Positions 27,636-36,213 of a DNA stretch of 64,000 nt are shown piece by piece. Position numbers and translations under genes: made by a program. The stretch covers positions 1 to 64,000 of the forward strand of contig JAGIBP010000010.1 in assembly GCA_017744285.1 (NCBI GenBank). The letters are read 5' to 3'. Every line of letters begins with the position of its first letter. Positions within the stretch are counted from its first letter, which is position 1. Source of the DNA: Variovorax sp. Its GTDB lineage: Bacteria; Pseudomonadota; Gammaproteobacteria; Burkholderiales; Burkholderiaceae_C. The notes under the pieces were generated by a model. That model saw only the letters and a list, made by a program, of their open reading frames with translations. It was not told the DNA's origin and searched no databases.

Positions 27636-28627
27636 ACTCCTCACGCCTTCGGGCCGGCCTGCCGCGCCGCGCCTGGCTCCTTGCCGCATGCTGCGCGGCC
27701 CTCGCCTCGCCGGCCCATGCCCAGGTGCCGGACTATCCGTCCAGGCCGATCAGGCTGATCGTCCCCAACCCGCCCGGCGGCGTGACCGACCTGCTCGGAC
27801 GCATCGTTTCCGAGCGGCTGGCCGCGCTCTACGGGCAGCCGGTGGTGGTCGACAACCGCGCCGGCGCCAGCGGCCACCTCGGCGCGCAGCAGGTCGCGAA
27901 ATCGGCCGCCGACGGCTACACGCTGCTGCTGGGCACGATCGGCATCCATGCCGCCCACGCCAGCTACCGCAAGCTCGGCTACGACCCGGCCGCCGAACTG
28001 ACGCCGGTGACCATCCTCGCGCAATCGCCCAACGTGGTGCTCGTGCCCGACGCCTCGCCGCTGCGCAGCTTCGCCGACCTGCTGGCCCGCGCCAAGGCCG
28101 ACCCCGCCAGCCTGAACTACGCGACGGCCGGGCCGGGTTCCTCGGTGCACATGGTCACCGCGCTGTTCGAGACCATCAGCGGGGCCAGGGTGAACTACGT
28201 GCCCTACAAGGGCAGCGGCCCGGCGATGGTCGACCTGATCGGCGGCCAGGTGCAGGTGATGTTCGAGAACCTGCCCAGCGCCATCCCGCACATCCGTTCG
28301 GGCCGCGTGCGCGCGCTGGCGGTGACGGGCGATCGCCGCGATCCACGGCTGCCCGCGGTGCCGACCATTGCCGAGTCGGGCCTGCCGGACTACGCCGCCG
28401 TCTCGTGGTTCACGGTGGCGGCGCCCGGCGGTACCCCGCCACCGGTGATCGACAAGCTGGCCCGCGACCTGAAGCAGGTGATGGCAGGGCCCGACGTGGT
28501 CGCGCAACTCGACAAGCTCGGCGCGACCCTGGTCCTGGGCTCGCCCGAGCAGGCCCGGCGGTTCTTCGCCACCGAGACCGCCAAGTGGAACCGCGTGATC
28601 GAAGCCACCCGGCTCCAGCTCGATTGA
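27632..28627 (+). CDS. Bug-family tripartite tricarboxylate transporter receptor 2
   Basis: A 331-residue Bug/TctC-type receptor. The signal peptide is long (about 32 residues, LPRRAWLLAACCAALASPAHA) and includes two cysteines before the AHA cleavage site. The mature protein starts DYPSRPIRLIVPNPPGGVTD, and YATAGPGSSVHMVTALF and VPYKGSGPAMVDLIGGQ match the binding loops. It starts within the stop codon of the preceding gene (4-bp overlap). It differs clearly from the first and third receptors, so this is not a recent tandem duplication. Confidence 0.91.
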   Translation: MNSSRLRAGLPRRAWLLAACCAALASPAHAQVPDYPSRPIRLIVPNPPGGVTDLLGRIVSERLAALYGQPVVVDNRAGASGHLGAQQVAKSAADGYTLLLGTIGIHAAHASYRKLGYDPAAELTPVTILAQSPNVVLVPDASPLRSFADLLARAKADPASLNYATAGPGSSVHMVTALFETISGARVNYVPYKGSGPAMVDLIGGQVQVMFENLPSAIPHIRSGRVRALAVTGDRRDPRLPAVPTIAESGLPDYAAVSWFTVAAPGGTPPPVIDKLARDLKQVMAGPDVVAQLDKLGATLVLGSPEQARRFFATETAKWNRVIEATRLQLD

Positions 28628-28655
28628 GCGCAGCCGAAAGACATCCGGAGACAGC

Positions 28656-29633
28656 ATGCATCGACGTCGTTTCTTGAACTGCGCGGCGGCCGCCTGCGCG
28701 AGCCCTTGGCTGCCCGGCATCGCGCGGGCGCAGGACGCCGCCTTTCCCTCGCGGCCGATCAAGCTGGTCGTGCCCTACCCGGCCGGCGGCTCGGGCGACC
28801 TGATCGGGCGCATCGTGGCCGAAGGCCTGGCCGCGCGCTACGGCCAGCCGGTGACGGTGGACAACCGGCCCGGCGCCGGGGGCCACAGCGGCGCCGAGTT
28901 CGCGCTTCGCCAGCCGGCAGACGGCTACACGCTGGTGCTCGCCACCATCGCGCACAACGGCGCCTACAAGCTCTACAGGCAACTGCGCTACAACCCCGCC
29001 ACCGACCTGGTCCCCGTCGCGCTGGTGGCCGAGAGCCCGAACGTGCTGATGGTGCGCAACTCGCTGCCGATCAGGACCGTGCCGGAACTGCTGGCCTTCG
29101 CGCGCGCGAACCCGGGCAAGCTCAACTACGGCTCGGCCGGCACCGGCTCGGCCACGCACATGGCGGCCGAGCTCTTCAAGCATCTGGCGGCGGTCGACAT
29201 CGTGGCGATCCCCTTCAGCGGCGGCGCCCCGGCGATGGCGGCACTTCTCGGCGGCCAGATCGACCTCACCTTCGAGACCGGGAGCACGGCGCAGCAGGCC
29301 ATCGACAGCGGCCGCGTGCGGGCCCTGGCCGTGACCTCGCCCACCCGGTCGCCCAAGTTCCCGAACCTGCCGCCGGTGGCCGACTTCGTGCCCGGCTACG
29401 CGGCGGTGCCGTGGTACACGATCTCCGCGCCCAAGGGGCTGCCGCCGGCCGTGCTCGCCCAACTCAATGCCGACATCACGGCCGTCGTGCGCTCCCCCGG
29501 GGCGGCGCCGCGCTGGGACGCGATCGGCGTCATGCCGCTGGGCGGCAGCGTCGAGGAGGCCGTGCGCCGCAACCAGGTCGAGACGCGCCGCTGGGAAGCC
29601 GTGATCGACAGCGCCCGCCTGCAGGTCGAATGA
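28656..29633 (+). CDS. Bug-family tripartite tricarboxylate transporter receptor 3
   Basis: A 325-residue Bug/TctC-type receptor. The N-terminus MHRRRFLNCAAAACASPW has a twin-arginine-like RRxFL motif, so export may be through Tat; cleavage is likely after GIARA. The mature part FPSRPIKLVVPYPAGGSGD and the YGSAGTGSATHMAAELF and IPFSGGAPAMAALLGGQ loops fit the family. It overlaps the FAD oxidoreductase start by 4 bp. The three receptors in one operon could widen the range of bound substrates or feed different permeases. Confidence 0.91.
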   Translation: MHRRRFLNCAAAACASPWLPGIARAQDAAFPSRPIKLVVPYPAGGSGDLIGRIVAEGLAARYGQPVTVDNRPGAGGHSGAEFALRQPADGYTLVLATIAHNGAYKLYRQLRYNPATDLVPVALVAESPNVLMVRNSLPIRTVPELLAFARANPGKLNYGSAGTGSATHMAAELFKHLAAVDIVAIPFSGGAPAMAALLGGQIDLTFETGSTAQQAIDSGRVRALAVTSPTRSPKFPNLPPVADFVPGYAAVPWYTISAPKGLPPAVLAQLNADITAVVRSPGAAPRWDAIGVMPLGGSVEEAVRRNQVETRRWEAVIDSARLQVE

Positions 29634-31105
29634 GCGCGACGGAGACCTTCGACGTGGTCGTCGTCGGCGCGGGCGGCGCGGGCCTCGCCGCCGCCATCGA
29701 GGCGCGCGCCGCGGGCGCCCGCGTGGTGCTGCTCGAAAAGAACCCCAAGCCCGGCGGCTCGACCGCCTGGTCGATCGGCTCGGTGAGCGCCACGCAGACG
29801 CCGCAGCAGCGCGCGAAGGGCATCGCCGACCATCCGGCCGACCACTGGGCCGACATGCCCGGCTTCGCCGGCGATCTCGCGCATCGCGACCACGACGAGC
29901 TGCGGCGCATCCTCTGCGAGGGCATGCCGGAGACCTTCCAGTGGCTGCTCGATTCCGGCGTGCGCTTCATGGGCCCGATGCCCGAGCCGCCGCATCGGCA
30001 GCCGCGCATGCACAACGTGCTGCCGAACTCGCGCTCCTTCGTCTATCACCTCGGACGGCGAGCGCGCCGCGCCGGGGTCGCGCTGCGCACCGGCGTGCAC
30101 GTCCAGGCGCTGCGCGAGCACGACGGCCGCGTGACGGGCGTGGAGGCTGTGGTCGATGGCCGGCCCGTCGCCTTCGAGGCCACGCGGGGCGTGATCCTGG
30201 CGGCCGGCGACTTCACCAACAGCCCCGAATTCAAGGCGCGCTTCATGGGTGCGCAGGAAGCCAAGGTCGATGGCGTGAACCTCACGGCCACCGGCGACGG
30301 GCAGCGCATGGCCGAGCGGCTGGGCGCGACCATCGTCAACGGCGACCTGGCGCTCGGGCCCGAGCTGCGCTTCATCGCGCCGCAGAAGGAAACCCTGGTG
30401 CGGCGGCTGCCGCCCTGGCGCTGGCTCGCGGTGTTCATGCAGTGGTCGATGGACCACCTGCCGCCGGTGGTGCTGCGCCCCTTCCTGATGAAGTTCCTGA
30501 CCACCGCGCTCGCGCCGTCGCCTTCGCTCTTCGAGGCCGGCGCGGTGCTCGTCAACCGCGACGGCGTGCGCTTCTGCGACGAGCTCGACCGCCCGGCGCA
30601 CGCACTCGCCGACCAGCCCGGCAAGGAAGGCTGGATCGTGTTCGACGACGCGCTGGCGCAGCGCTTCTCGGCGTGGCCGGATTTCGTCTCGACGGCGCCG
30701 GGCGTGGCCTACGCCTACGTGCCCGACTATCGGCGCAACCGCAAGGACGTGTACGCCGAGAGCGCCTCGATCGACGGGCTCGCGGCATCGCTTCGCATGG
30801 ACGCCGGCGCGCTGCGCCGGAGCCTCGCCGGGCGGCCCGGTGCGCGCGGCGGGGCGCCGCAACGCTATGTCGCGCTCGGCCCGGTGCGCGCGGTGTTCGT
30901 GCACAGCGAGGGCGGGCTGCGCGTCGACACGCAGCACCGCGTGCTGCGCGGTTCCGGCGAGCCGATCCCCGGCCTCTACGCTGCCGGCTCGACCGGCCAG
31001 GGCGGCCTGCTGCTCAAGGGCCACGGCCATCACCTGGCGTGGGCCTTCGTCTCGGGCCGCCGCGCAGGCCGCATCGCGGCCGGCGCGGCGCGGCACGGGG
31101 CCTAG
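29630..31105 (+). CDS. FAD-dependent oxidoreductase (fumarate reductase / tricarballylate dehydrogenase-like)
   Basis: A 491-residue flavoprotein of the FAD_binding_2 group. The dinucleotide fold is VVVVGAGGAGLAAAIEARAAG at residues 8-28. It continues with GGSTAWS, GVILAAGDFTNSPEF and a C-terminal LYAAGSTGQGGLLLKGHG. The family includes fumarate reductase, succinate dehydrogenase, 3-ketosteroid dehydrogenase and TcuA; they introduce or reduce an alpha-beta double bond next to a carboxylate or ketone. As the last gene of a Bug-containing operon it probably oxidises the imported carboxylate. The stop TAG overlaps the stop of the convergent receptor gene within CTAG. Confidence 0.85.
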   Translation: MSATETFDVVVVGAGGAGLAAAIEARAAGARVVLLEKNPKPGGSTAWSIGSVSATQTPQQRAKGIADHPADHWADMPGFAGDLAHRDHDELRRILCEGMPETFQWLLDSGVRFMGPMPEPPHRQPRMHNVLPNSRSFVYHLGRRARRAGVALRTGVHVQALREHDGRVTGVEAVVDGRPVAFEATRGVILAAGDFTNSPEFKARFMGAQEAKVDGVNLTATGDGQRMAERLGATIVNGDLALGPELRFIAPQKETLVRRLPPWRWLAVFMQWSMDHLPPVVLRPFLMKFLTTALAPSPSLFEAGAVLVNRDGVRFCDELDRPAHALADQPGKEGWIVFDDALAQRFSAWPDFVSTAPGVAYAYVPDYRRNRKDVYAESASIDGLAASLRMDAGALRRSLAGRPGARGGAPQRYVALGPVRAVFVHSEGGLRVDTQHRVLRGSGEPIPGLYAAGSTGQGGLLLKGHGHHLAWAFVSGRRAGRIAAGAARHGA

Positions 31106-33183
31106 AAGGTCGCGCGCAGGCCGAGCTTCAAGGTCCGTCCGGGCAGCGGCACGCCCGGGTACGCGGTCGTCGTCAGGATCGAGCTCGCGCTGTAGGCCAG
31201 CGTGTTCGTGATGTTGTCCAGGCGCGCATACCAGGTGAGGTGGGCGCGCTGCACCTTCATCTTGTAGGTGAGCGCGGCGTTCCACAGCGTGTAGCCCCCG
31301 GTCTCGCGGTCGCCCGCCGGCACGCGGTGCTGCGCGGCGTAGGCGTCGAAGCCGAAGCGCGCCGTCCACGGCCCGCTGCCGTACGCGAGCGTCGCGCCCG
31401 CGCGCGCCGGCGCGATGCGCGGCAAGGGCTCGCCGGTGTCGGTGTTGGTGGCCCGCACGAGATCGCCGCGCCACTCGAGGTCGAGCGTGCCCGCGTGATC
31501 GAAGCGCGCGAAGCCGTCCGCGCCGAGCAGGCGCAGCGTGCCGCTCGCCTCCAGGCCGGTGAAGCGCGCGCGCACGCCGGTGTAGGCGTACTCGGGCAGC
31601 GTCTCGCCCGCCGCGTCGGGCGGCGGGTTCAGCTCGCCGTCGGTGCCGCGCACGTTGCCGGTGGCGGCAAGGCCGATGTAGTTGCTGAACCGCGTGACGT
31701 ACGCATTGACCTTGGCGTTGTCCGGGCCCGCACGCCACTGCGCGCCGAGATCGAAGCCCGTCGACTTCTCCTTCTGCAGGTCGGGATCGCCGAGTTCCCA
31801 GCTCCCGGTCGCCACGTGCGGGCCGTTGGCGAACAGCTCGTAGTCCTTGGGCGCGCGCTCGGTGTAGGCGAGGTTCGAGGTGAGTTGCCATTGCGGCGCG
31901 AGATCGACCAGCGCGCCGATCGCCGCGCTGTGCGGGCTGAAGTCGCGCTCGCCGACGAAGAAGCGCGTGACCTCGGGATCGTTCGAGCCGAAGGACTGCA
32001 CCTTGACCCGCTCGGTGCGCGCGCCGAAGCTCAGGCGGCCCCACGAGGTGCCGAGCTCTTCATGCACGAAGAGCGCACTGGTGCGCGAGCGCGTGCCGGG
32101 CACGAAGGCCTCCTCGCCCTCGGCCGAGAAGTCGCCGCTTTCGTCGCTCAGGCCGATCAGCCCCTCGAGGTTGCCGAGCTTGCGGTGGCGCGCCTCGATG
32201 CGGACGTCGTCGCTCTTCTTCGTGAACACGGTGCCCGGCACCGGCCCCTCGTACTCGGTGTGGCCGTAGTCGGTGCGGCTCAGCTTCGCATGCACGCTGC
32301 TGAAGAAGCCGGCGGGGCGCCACTCGCCTTCGAGCGCGTAGCGGTCGGACTTCATGCCGATGGTCACGTCGGGCTCGGCCACCGTGCCGTAGGTGCTGCG
32401 GTACGTGCTGGCCGAGGCGCCGATCCAGCCCTGGTCGAAGAACAAGGTGCCGCCCACCGCGCCGCCCTCGGCCCGGTTGGCCGAGTTGCAGATCCGGCGC
32501 GCGAAGCCGGGGCGCTGCGGGTTGGCGCACGGCAGGTCGATCGGCACCGCAACGTCGTCCGAATCGCGGTGGAAGGCATCCACGTGCAGCGCATAGCGCT
32601 GGGTGCCGCCTTCGAGCACCACGCCGCCCGATGTCTCGCGGTTTCCCGTGGCGTAGCCCAGGTCCGCGCGGCCGCCGAAGCCCTCGATCGGCTCGGTCGG
32701 GATGCGGTTGTCGAGCAGGTTGACCACGCCGCCCACGGCGCTGCCGCCGTACTGCAGCGCCGAAGGGCCGCGCAGCACTTCGATGCGATCGGTCACGAGC
32801 GCATCGACCGGCACCGCGTGGTCGTAGCTCAGCGACGACGCGTCGGGCGCGGCGCCGCCGTTCTGCAGGATGCGGATGCGGTCGCCGTCCTGGCCGCGGA
32901 TGGTCGGGCGGCTCGCGTTGGGGCCGAAGTAGGTGCTGCCGACACCCGGCAGGCCGTTCAAGGTCTCGCCGAGCGTGGATTCGGAGCGCAGCAGCAGCGC
33001 GTCGTTGGCGAGCGAGGTGGTCGGCGCGATCAGGTCGCTCGCGCCGAGCGGGTTGCCGGTGACGGTGACTTCGCGCAGCACCGGCGCCTCGGCGGAGGGC
33101 GCATCGTTCTGGGCCCACGCTGCGCAGCACACGAAGGACAAGGCAGCCATGCCCACGGCATGGCGACGGAATGGAAAGGACAT
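31102..33183 (-). CDS. TonB-dependent outer-membrane receptor (possibly zinc or other metal)
   Basis: A 693-residue TonB-dependent receptor: signal peptide (about 24 residues, ending AAWA), TonB-box-like LREVTVTG, plug domain with IRGQDGDRIRILQNGG and EVLRGPSALQYGGSAVGG, then a 22-strand barrel ending in phenylalanine (LGLRATF). One extracellular loop holds two cysteines 15 residues apart (PCANPQRP..., RRICNSAN) and Asp/His-rich HRDSDD, similar to ZnuD-type receptors. The neighbouring small His/Asp/Cys protein also fits metal uptake. A GC-rich stem-loop (33219-33244) lies between the two genes. The substrate is not established. Confidence 0.85.
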   Translation of the reverse strand: MSFPFRRHAVGMAALSFVCCAAWAQNDAPSAEAPVLREVTVTGNPLGASDLIAPTTSLANDALLLRSESTLGETLNGLPGVGSTYFGPNASRPTIRGQDGDRIRILQNGGAAPDASSLSYDHAVPVDALVTDRIEVLRGPSALQYGGSAVGGVVNLLDNRIPTEPIEGFGGRADLGYATGNRETSGGVVLEGGTQRYALHVDAFHRDSDDVAVPIDLPCANPQRPGFARRICNSANRAEGGAVGGTLFFDQGWIGASASTYRSTYGTVAEPDVTIGMKSDRYALEGEWRPAGFFSSVHAKLSRTDYGHTEYEGPVPGTVFTKKSDDVRIEARHRKLGNLEGLIGLSDESGDFSAEGEEAFVPGTRSRTSALFVHEELGTSWGRLSFGARTERVKVQSFGSNDPEVTRFFVGERDFSPHSAAIGALVDLAPQWQLTSNLAYTERAPKDYELFANGPHVATGSWELGDPDLQKEKSTGFDLGAQWRAGPDNAKVNAYVTRFSNYIGLAATGNVRGTDGELNPPPDAAGETLPEYAYTGVRARFTGLEASGTLRLLGADGFARFDHAGTLDLEWRGDLVRATNTDTGEPLPRIAPARAGATLAYGSGPWTARFGFDAYAAQHRVPAGDRETGGYTLWNAALTYKMKVQRAHLTWYARLDNITNTLAYSASSILTTTAYPGVPLPGRTLKLGLRATF

Positions 33184-33265
33184 ATGGAATGAAAGACTCG
33201 TTGAATCGACGTGAGCCAGCCGCCGCTCGCGCGAAGCGGGCGGCGTTTGGCAAGCGGGGAGGGAT

Positions 33266-33673
33266 TCAGCGAGAGCGGGGCGGACCGCGCGCGTCGAAGA
33301 GCGCGGCCCAGCGGGCGACCGCCTCGCCTTCGAAGCAGGCGAAGGTCGCGGCCGCGAGCGTGACGGGCAGGATCACGAGCGGCACGCCGAGCGCGGCCGG
33401 CCCGTTGGCGAGCTGGTCGTACAGGCGGCAGTCGGCATCGTCGTGATCGCCGAAAAGCGCGGCCAGGCCCTGGGCCGGACGGCGCTCCTTGCCGGCACGC
33501 GAGGCCAGGTCGCCACCGGCTGCCGCCAGTGGACCGGCCGCCGCCGCAGGCGCCGCCGGCTGTCCATGCAAGGTCCGGTGCAGGAGGCCCAGCGTCGCCG
33601 CGACCCACAACGCGAACGCCAGCACGCAGACGAGCGTGCGGGTGGTGGCGGTGCGTGTGCTGCGGGAATGCAT
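33266..33673 (-). CDS. Small membrane protein with His/Asp/Cys motif, unknown function
   Basis: I do not recognise a named family with certainty. The 135-residue protein has an N-terminal hydrophobic segment (LVCVLAFALWVAATLGLL), then HRTLHG, an Ala/Gly-rich linker, and FGDHDDADCRLYDQL, which could bind a metal. A second hydrophobic stretch follows (GVPLVILPVTLAAATFACF). Similar small proteins are known beside metal-related TonB receptors in proteobacteria (family knowledge, not checked). It lies between msrA (17 bp) and the receptor (82 bp) on the same strand, so co-expression is likely. Confidence 0.65.
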   Translation of the reverse strand: MHSRSTRTATTRTLVCVLAFALWVAATLGLLHRTLHGQPAAPAAAAGPLAAAGGDLASRAGKERRPAQGLAALFGDHDDADCRLYDQLANGPAALGVPLVILPVTLAAATFACFEGEAVARWAALFDARGPPRSR

Positions 33674-33690
33674 CGGCCGAGGGCGGCGGA

Positions 33691-34242
33691 TCAGGACTTG
33701 AGGTACTTGGCGAAGGTCTTCTGGAACTTCTCGACCTTGGGGCCGACCACGAAGGCGCAGTAGCCCTGGTCCGGATGGTTCAGGAAGTAGTCCTGATGAT
33801 AAGCCTCCGCCTTCGAGTAGTTGGCCAGCGGCTTCACCTCGGTCACGATGGGCGCGCGGTAGGTCTTGCTGTCGGCGATCTCGCGGATCACCTCCTCGGC
33901 CACGCGCCGCTGCTCATCGTTCAGGGTGTAGATGCCGCTGCGGTACTGCGTGCCGACGTCGTTGCCCTGGCGGTTGAGCGTGGTCGGGTCATGCACCACG
34001 AAGAAGATCTGGAGGATCTCCGAGAGCGAGATCTCCTCGGGGTCGAACACCAGCTTGACCACTTCGGCATGGCCGGTGCGGCCGGTGCACACCTGTTCGT
34101 AGCTCGGGGTCAACACCTCGCCATTGCTGTAGCCCGACTCGACGTCGAGCACGCCGCGCACGCGGTCGAAGACCGCTTCGGTGCACCAGAAGCAGCCACC
34201 GCCGAGGACGATGGTCTCGGTTGGCGTGGGTGAAGCGGTCAT
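33691..34242 (-). CDS. msrA: Peptide-methionine (S)-S-oxide reductase
   Basis: A 183-residue MsrA that reduces methionine-S-sulfoxide in proteins. The catalytic Cys17 is in GGGCFWCTEAVF. The substrate and structural segments GYSNGEVLTPSYEQVCTGRTGHAEVV and DVGTQYRSGIY are complete, and a recycling-type cysteine lies in DQGYCAF. The start ATG 34240-34242 is preceded by GGAGACC. It is divergent from the TetR gene and precedes the small membrane protein and TonB receptor genes. Confidence 0.96.
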   Translation of the reverse strand: MTASPTPTETIVLGGGCFWCTEAVFDRVRGVLDVESGYSNGEVLTPSYEQVCTGRTGHAEVVKLVFDPEEISLSEILQIFFVVHDPTTLNRQGNDVGTQYRSGIYTLNDEQRRVAEEVIREIADSKTYRAPIVTEVKPLANYSKAEAYHQDYFLNHPDQGYCAFVVGPKVEKFQKTFAKYLKS

Positions 34243-34282
34243 GGAGGTCTCCAACGGCAGGTAAACCCTGCATTGTGGCGTC

Positions 34283-34331
34283 TTGACGCCGCTGGGGGGC
34301 CTCACTACATTACTAACCCGCCAGTCATTAA
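34283..34331 (+). promoter_or_regulatory. tetR-RND promoter with overlapping inverted-repeat operator
   Basis: TTGACG (34283-34288) and TACATT (34306-34311) form a well-matched sigma-70 promoter with a 17-bp spacer. The half-sites TTACTAAC (34310-34317) and GTCATTAA (34324-34331) form an imperfect inverted repeat (6 of 8 positions) that starts at the -10 end and covers the predicted start site. This is the usual arrangement for an AcrR/TetR-type autorepressor of an efflux operon. Confidence 0.72.
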
Positions 34332-34338
34332 CTCCCCC

Positions 34339-35013
34339 ATGTCCCCGCCCCGATTCCTCAGCGACAAGATCTGTCCCGTGCGCGCCAAGCGCGAGCGTCG
34401 CAAGGAAGCCCGGCCCGGCGAACTGCTCGAAGCGGCGCTCGACCTCTTCGTCGAGAAAGGCTTCGCGGCCACCCGGTCCGAAGAGGTGGCGGCGCGCGCC
34501 GGCGTGTCCAAGGGCACGCTCTTCCTTTATTTCCCGAGCAAGGAAGAGCTCTTCAAAGCGGTGGTGGTCGAGAACCTCGCGGGCCGCTTCACCGAATGGA
34601 ACCGCGAGTTCGACGCCTACGAAGGCTCCACCATCGACATGCTTCGCTACTGCATGCGCATGTGGTGGGAGCGCGTGGGGTCGACCAAGGCCTCGGGCCT
34701 GACCAAGCTGATGCTCAGCGAGGGGCGCAACTTTCCTGAACTGGCCGAGTTCTACCGCCGCGAGGTGGTCAAGCCCGGCCACACGCTGCTGCGCCGGATC
34801 ATCCGGCGCGGCATCGACAGCGGCGAATTCGCGGCGGTGGACGTGGACAGCGCCATCTACGCGGTCATCGCCCCCATGGTGTTCCTGATGCTGTGGAAGC
34901 ACTCGGCACCGATCTGCGTCGACGGAGAATCCGACATCAATCCCGAGCAATACCTGACGGTCCAGACCGAGATCGTCCTCAACGGGCTGTGCGCGCCCAA
35001 GGCGGCGGCATGA
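34339..35013 (+). CDS. TetR-family transcriptional regulator of the RND pump
   Basis: A 224-residue TetR protein. The HTH is near residues 30-75 (LDLFVEKGFAATRSEEVAARAGVSKGTLFLYF), followed by a helical ligand domain (LMLSEGRNFPELAEFYRREV) of the TetR_C type common in AcrR-like proteins. It starts 8 bp downstream of the operator and lacks a clear ribosome site. Its stop overlaps the adaptor start (ATGA), so regulator and pump are one transcript. Drug-induced derepression is the expected mode. Confidence 0.9.
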   Translation: MSPPRFLSDKICPVRAKRERRKEARPGELLEAALDLFVEKGFAATRSEEVAARAGVSKGTLFLYFPSKEELFKAVVVENLAGRFTEWNREFDAYEGSTIDMLRYCMRMWWERVGSTKASGLTKLMLSEGRNFPELAEFYRREVVKPGHTLLRRIIRRGIDSGEFAAVDVDSAIYAVIAPMVFLMLWKHSAPICVDGESDINPEQYLTVQTEIVLNGLCAPKAAA

Positions 35014-36200
35014 AGCGTTCCATCAAGTGGGTCGTCGCGGCCCTCATCCTGGTCCTGGTGGTGGGCGGCGCGCTGCGCGCCGTCGGCGCGCGCAAGGCGA
35101 AGCAGGCGTCCCCGCAGGCGAACACCAAGGCGGCCGAAACCGTGATCGAGCTGTCGTCCGCCGACGTGCTGCGGGTCAAGCGGCGCGAGCTGGCGCAGAC
35201 GCTCCCGGTCTCCGGCACGCTGAAGGCGGTCGATTCCGCGCAGATCAAGGCGCGCGTGGCCGGCGAGCTGATCGGCCTGGCGGTGCGCGAGGGCGACACG
35301 GTCAAGGCCGGGCAGGTCATCGCGCGGATCGACCCGATCGAATTCCACTCGCGCATGCGCCAGGCCCAGGAGCAGGCCGATTCGGCGCGGGCGCAGGCCG
35401 AGGTGGCGCAGCGCAACTACGACAACAACCGGGCGCTGGTCGACCAGGGCTTCATCTCGCGCACGGCGCTCGACACCTCGCAGTCGAACCTCAACGCCGC
35501 GCTGGCGACCCATCGCGCCGCGCTGGCGGCGGTCGACGTGATGCGCAAGTCGCTCGACGACACGGTGCTCAAGAGCCCGATCAACGGACAGGTGTCGCAG
35601 CGCTTCGCCCAATCCGGGGAGCGCGTGGGCATCGACGCCAAGGTGATCGAGGTGGTCGACCTGAGCCGCATCGAGGTCGAGGCCACGCTGGCCGCCGCCG
35701 ACTCGGTGGCGGTGCGCGTGGGCCAGCGCGCGGCGCTTGAGATCGAGGGCGGCGGCGGCGCCATCGATCCCCGAAGCGGCGAACGCAAGGTGGGCGCGAC
35801 CGTGGTCCGCGTGAACCCCGCCGCGCAGGCGGGCAGCCGCAGCGTGCTGGTCTACCTGCAGCTCGACCGCAGCACCGGCTTCCGCCAGGGCCTGTTCGCG
35901 CAGGGCGCGATCGACGTCGGGCGCACCGAGGCACTGGCACTGCCGCTGTCGGCCGTGCGCACCGACAAGCCCCTGCCCTACGTGCAGCTCGTGACCGGCG
36001 GCCGCATCGAGCATCGCCAGGTCGATACGGGCCTGCGCGGCTCGGCCGACGGGCAGACGATGGTCGCGGTGCGCGGCATCGACGAAGACGCCGTGGTCGT
36101 GGCCGGCAGCGTCGGCGCGCTGCGCGAGGGCACGGCGGTGCGCCTCGCACCGGTGGCGGCCACCGGCGCCACCCCGGCCCCGGTGCGCACCGCGCCCTGA
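35010..36200 (+). CDS. RND efflux periplasmic adaptor (membrane fusion protein)
   Basis: A 396-residue MFP. It has an N-terminal membrane anchor (residues 5-25, WVVAALILVLVVGG), the lipoyl half-motifs VKARVAGELIGLAVREGDTVKAGQ and LKSPINGQVSQRFAQSGERV, a coiled-coil hairpin between them (SRMRQAQEQADSARAQAE...), and a beta-barrel/MP-proximal region. It bridges the inner-membrane pump and the outer-membrane channel. It overlaps tetR and precedes the permease by 13 bp. No lipobox is seen, so it is held by the uncleaved helix. Confidence 0.92.
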   Translation: MKRSIKWVVAALILVLVVGGALRAVGARKAKQASPQANTKAAETVIELSSADVLRVKRRELAQTLPVSGTLKAVDSAQIKARVAGELIGLAVREGDTVKAGQVIARIDPIEFHSRMRQAQEQADSARAQAEVAQRNYDNNRALVDQGFISRTALDTSQSNLNAALATHRAALAAVDVMRKSLDDTVLKSPINGQVSQRFAQSGERVGIDAKVIEVVDLSRIEVEATLAAADSVAVRVGQRAALEIEGGGGAIDPRSGERKVGATVVRVNPAAQAGSRSVLVYLQLDRSTGFRQGLFAQGAIDVGRTEALALPLSAVRTDKPLPYVQLVTGGRIEHRQVDTGLRGSADGQTMVAVRGIDEDAVVVAGSVGALREGTAVRLAPVAATGATPAPVRTAP

Positions 36201-36213
36201 ACGACGCAACGCC

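Noticed and set aside
33219..33244. GC-rich stem-loop between the small membrane protein and TonB receptor genes as a terminator
   Set aside because: It has a mismatch and no T-run; it may be only a structured intergenic region.
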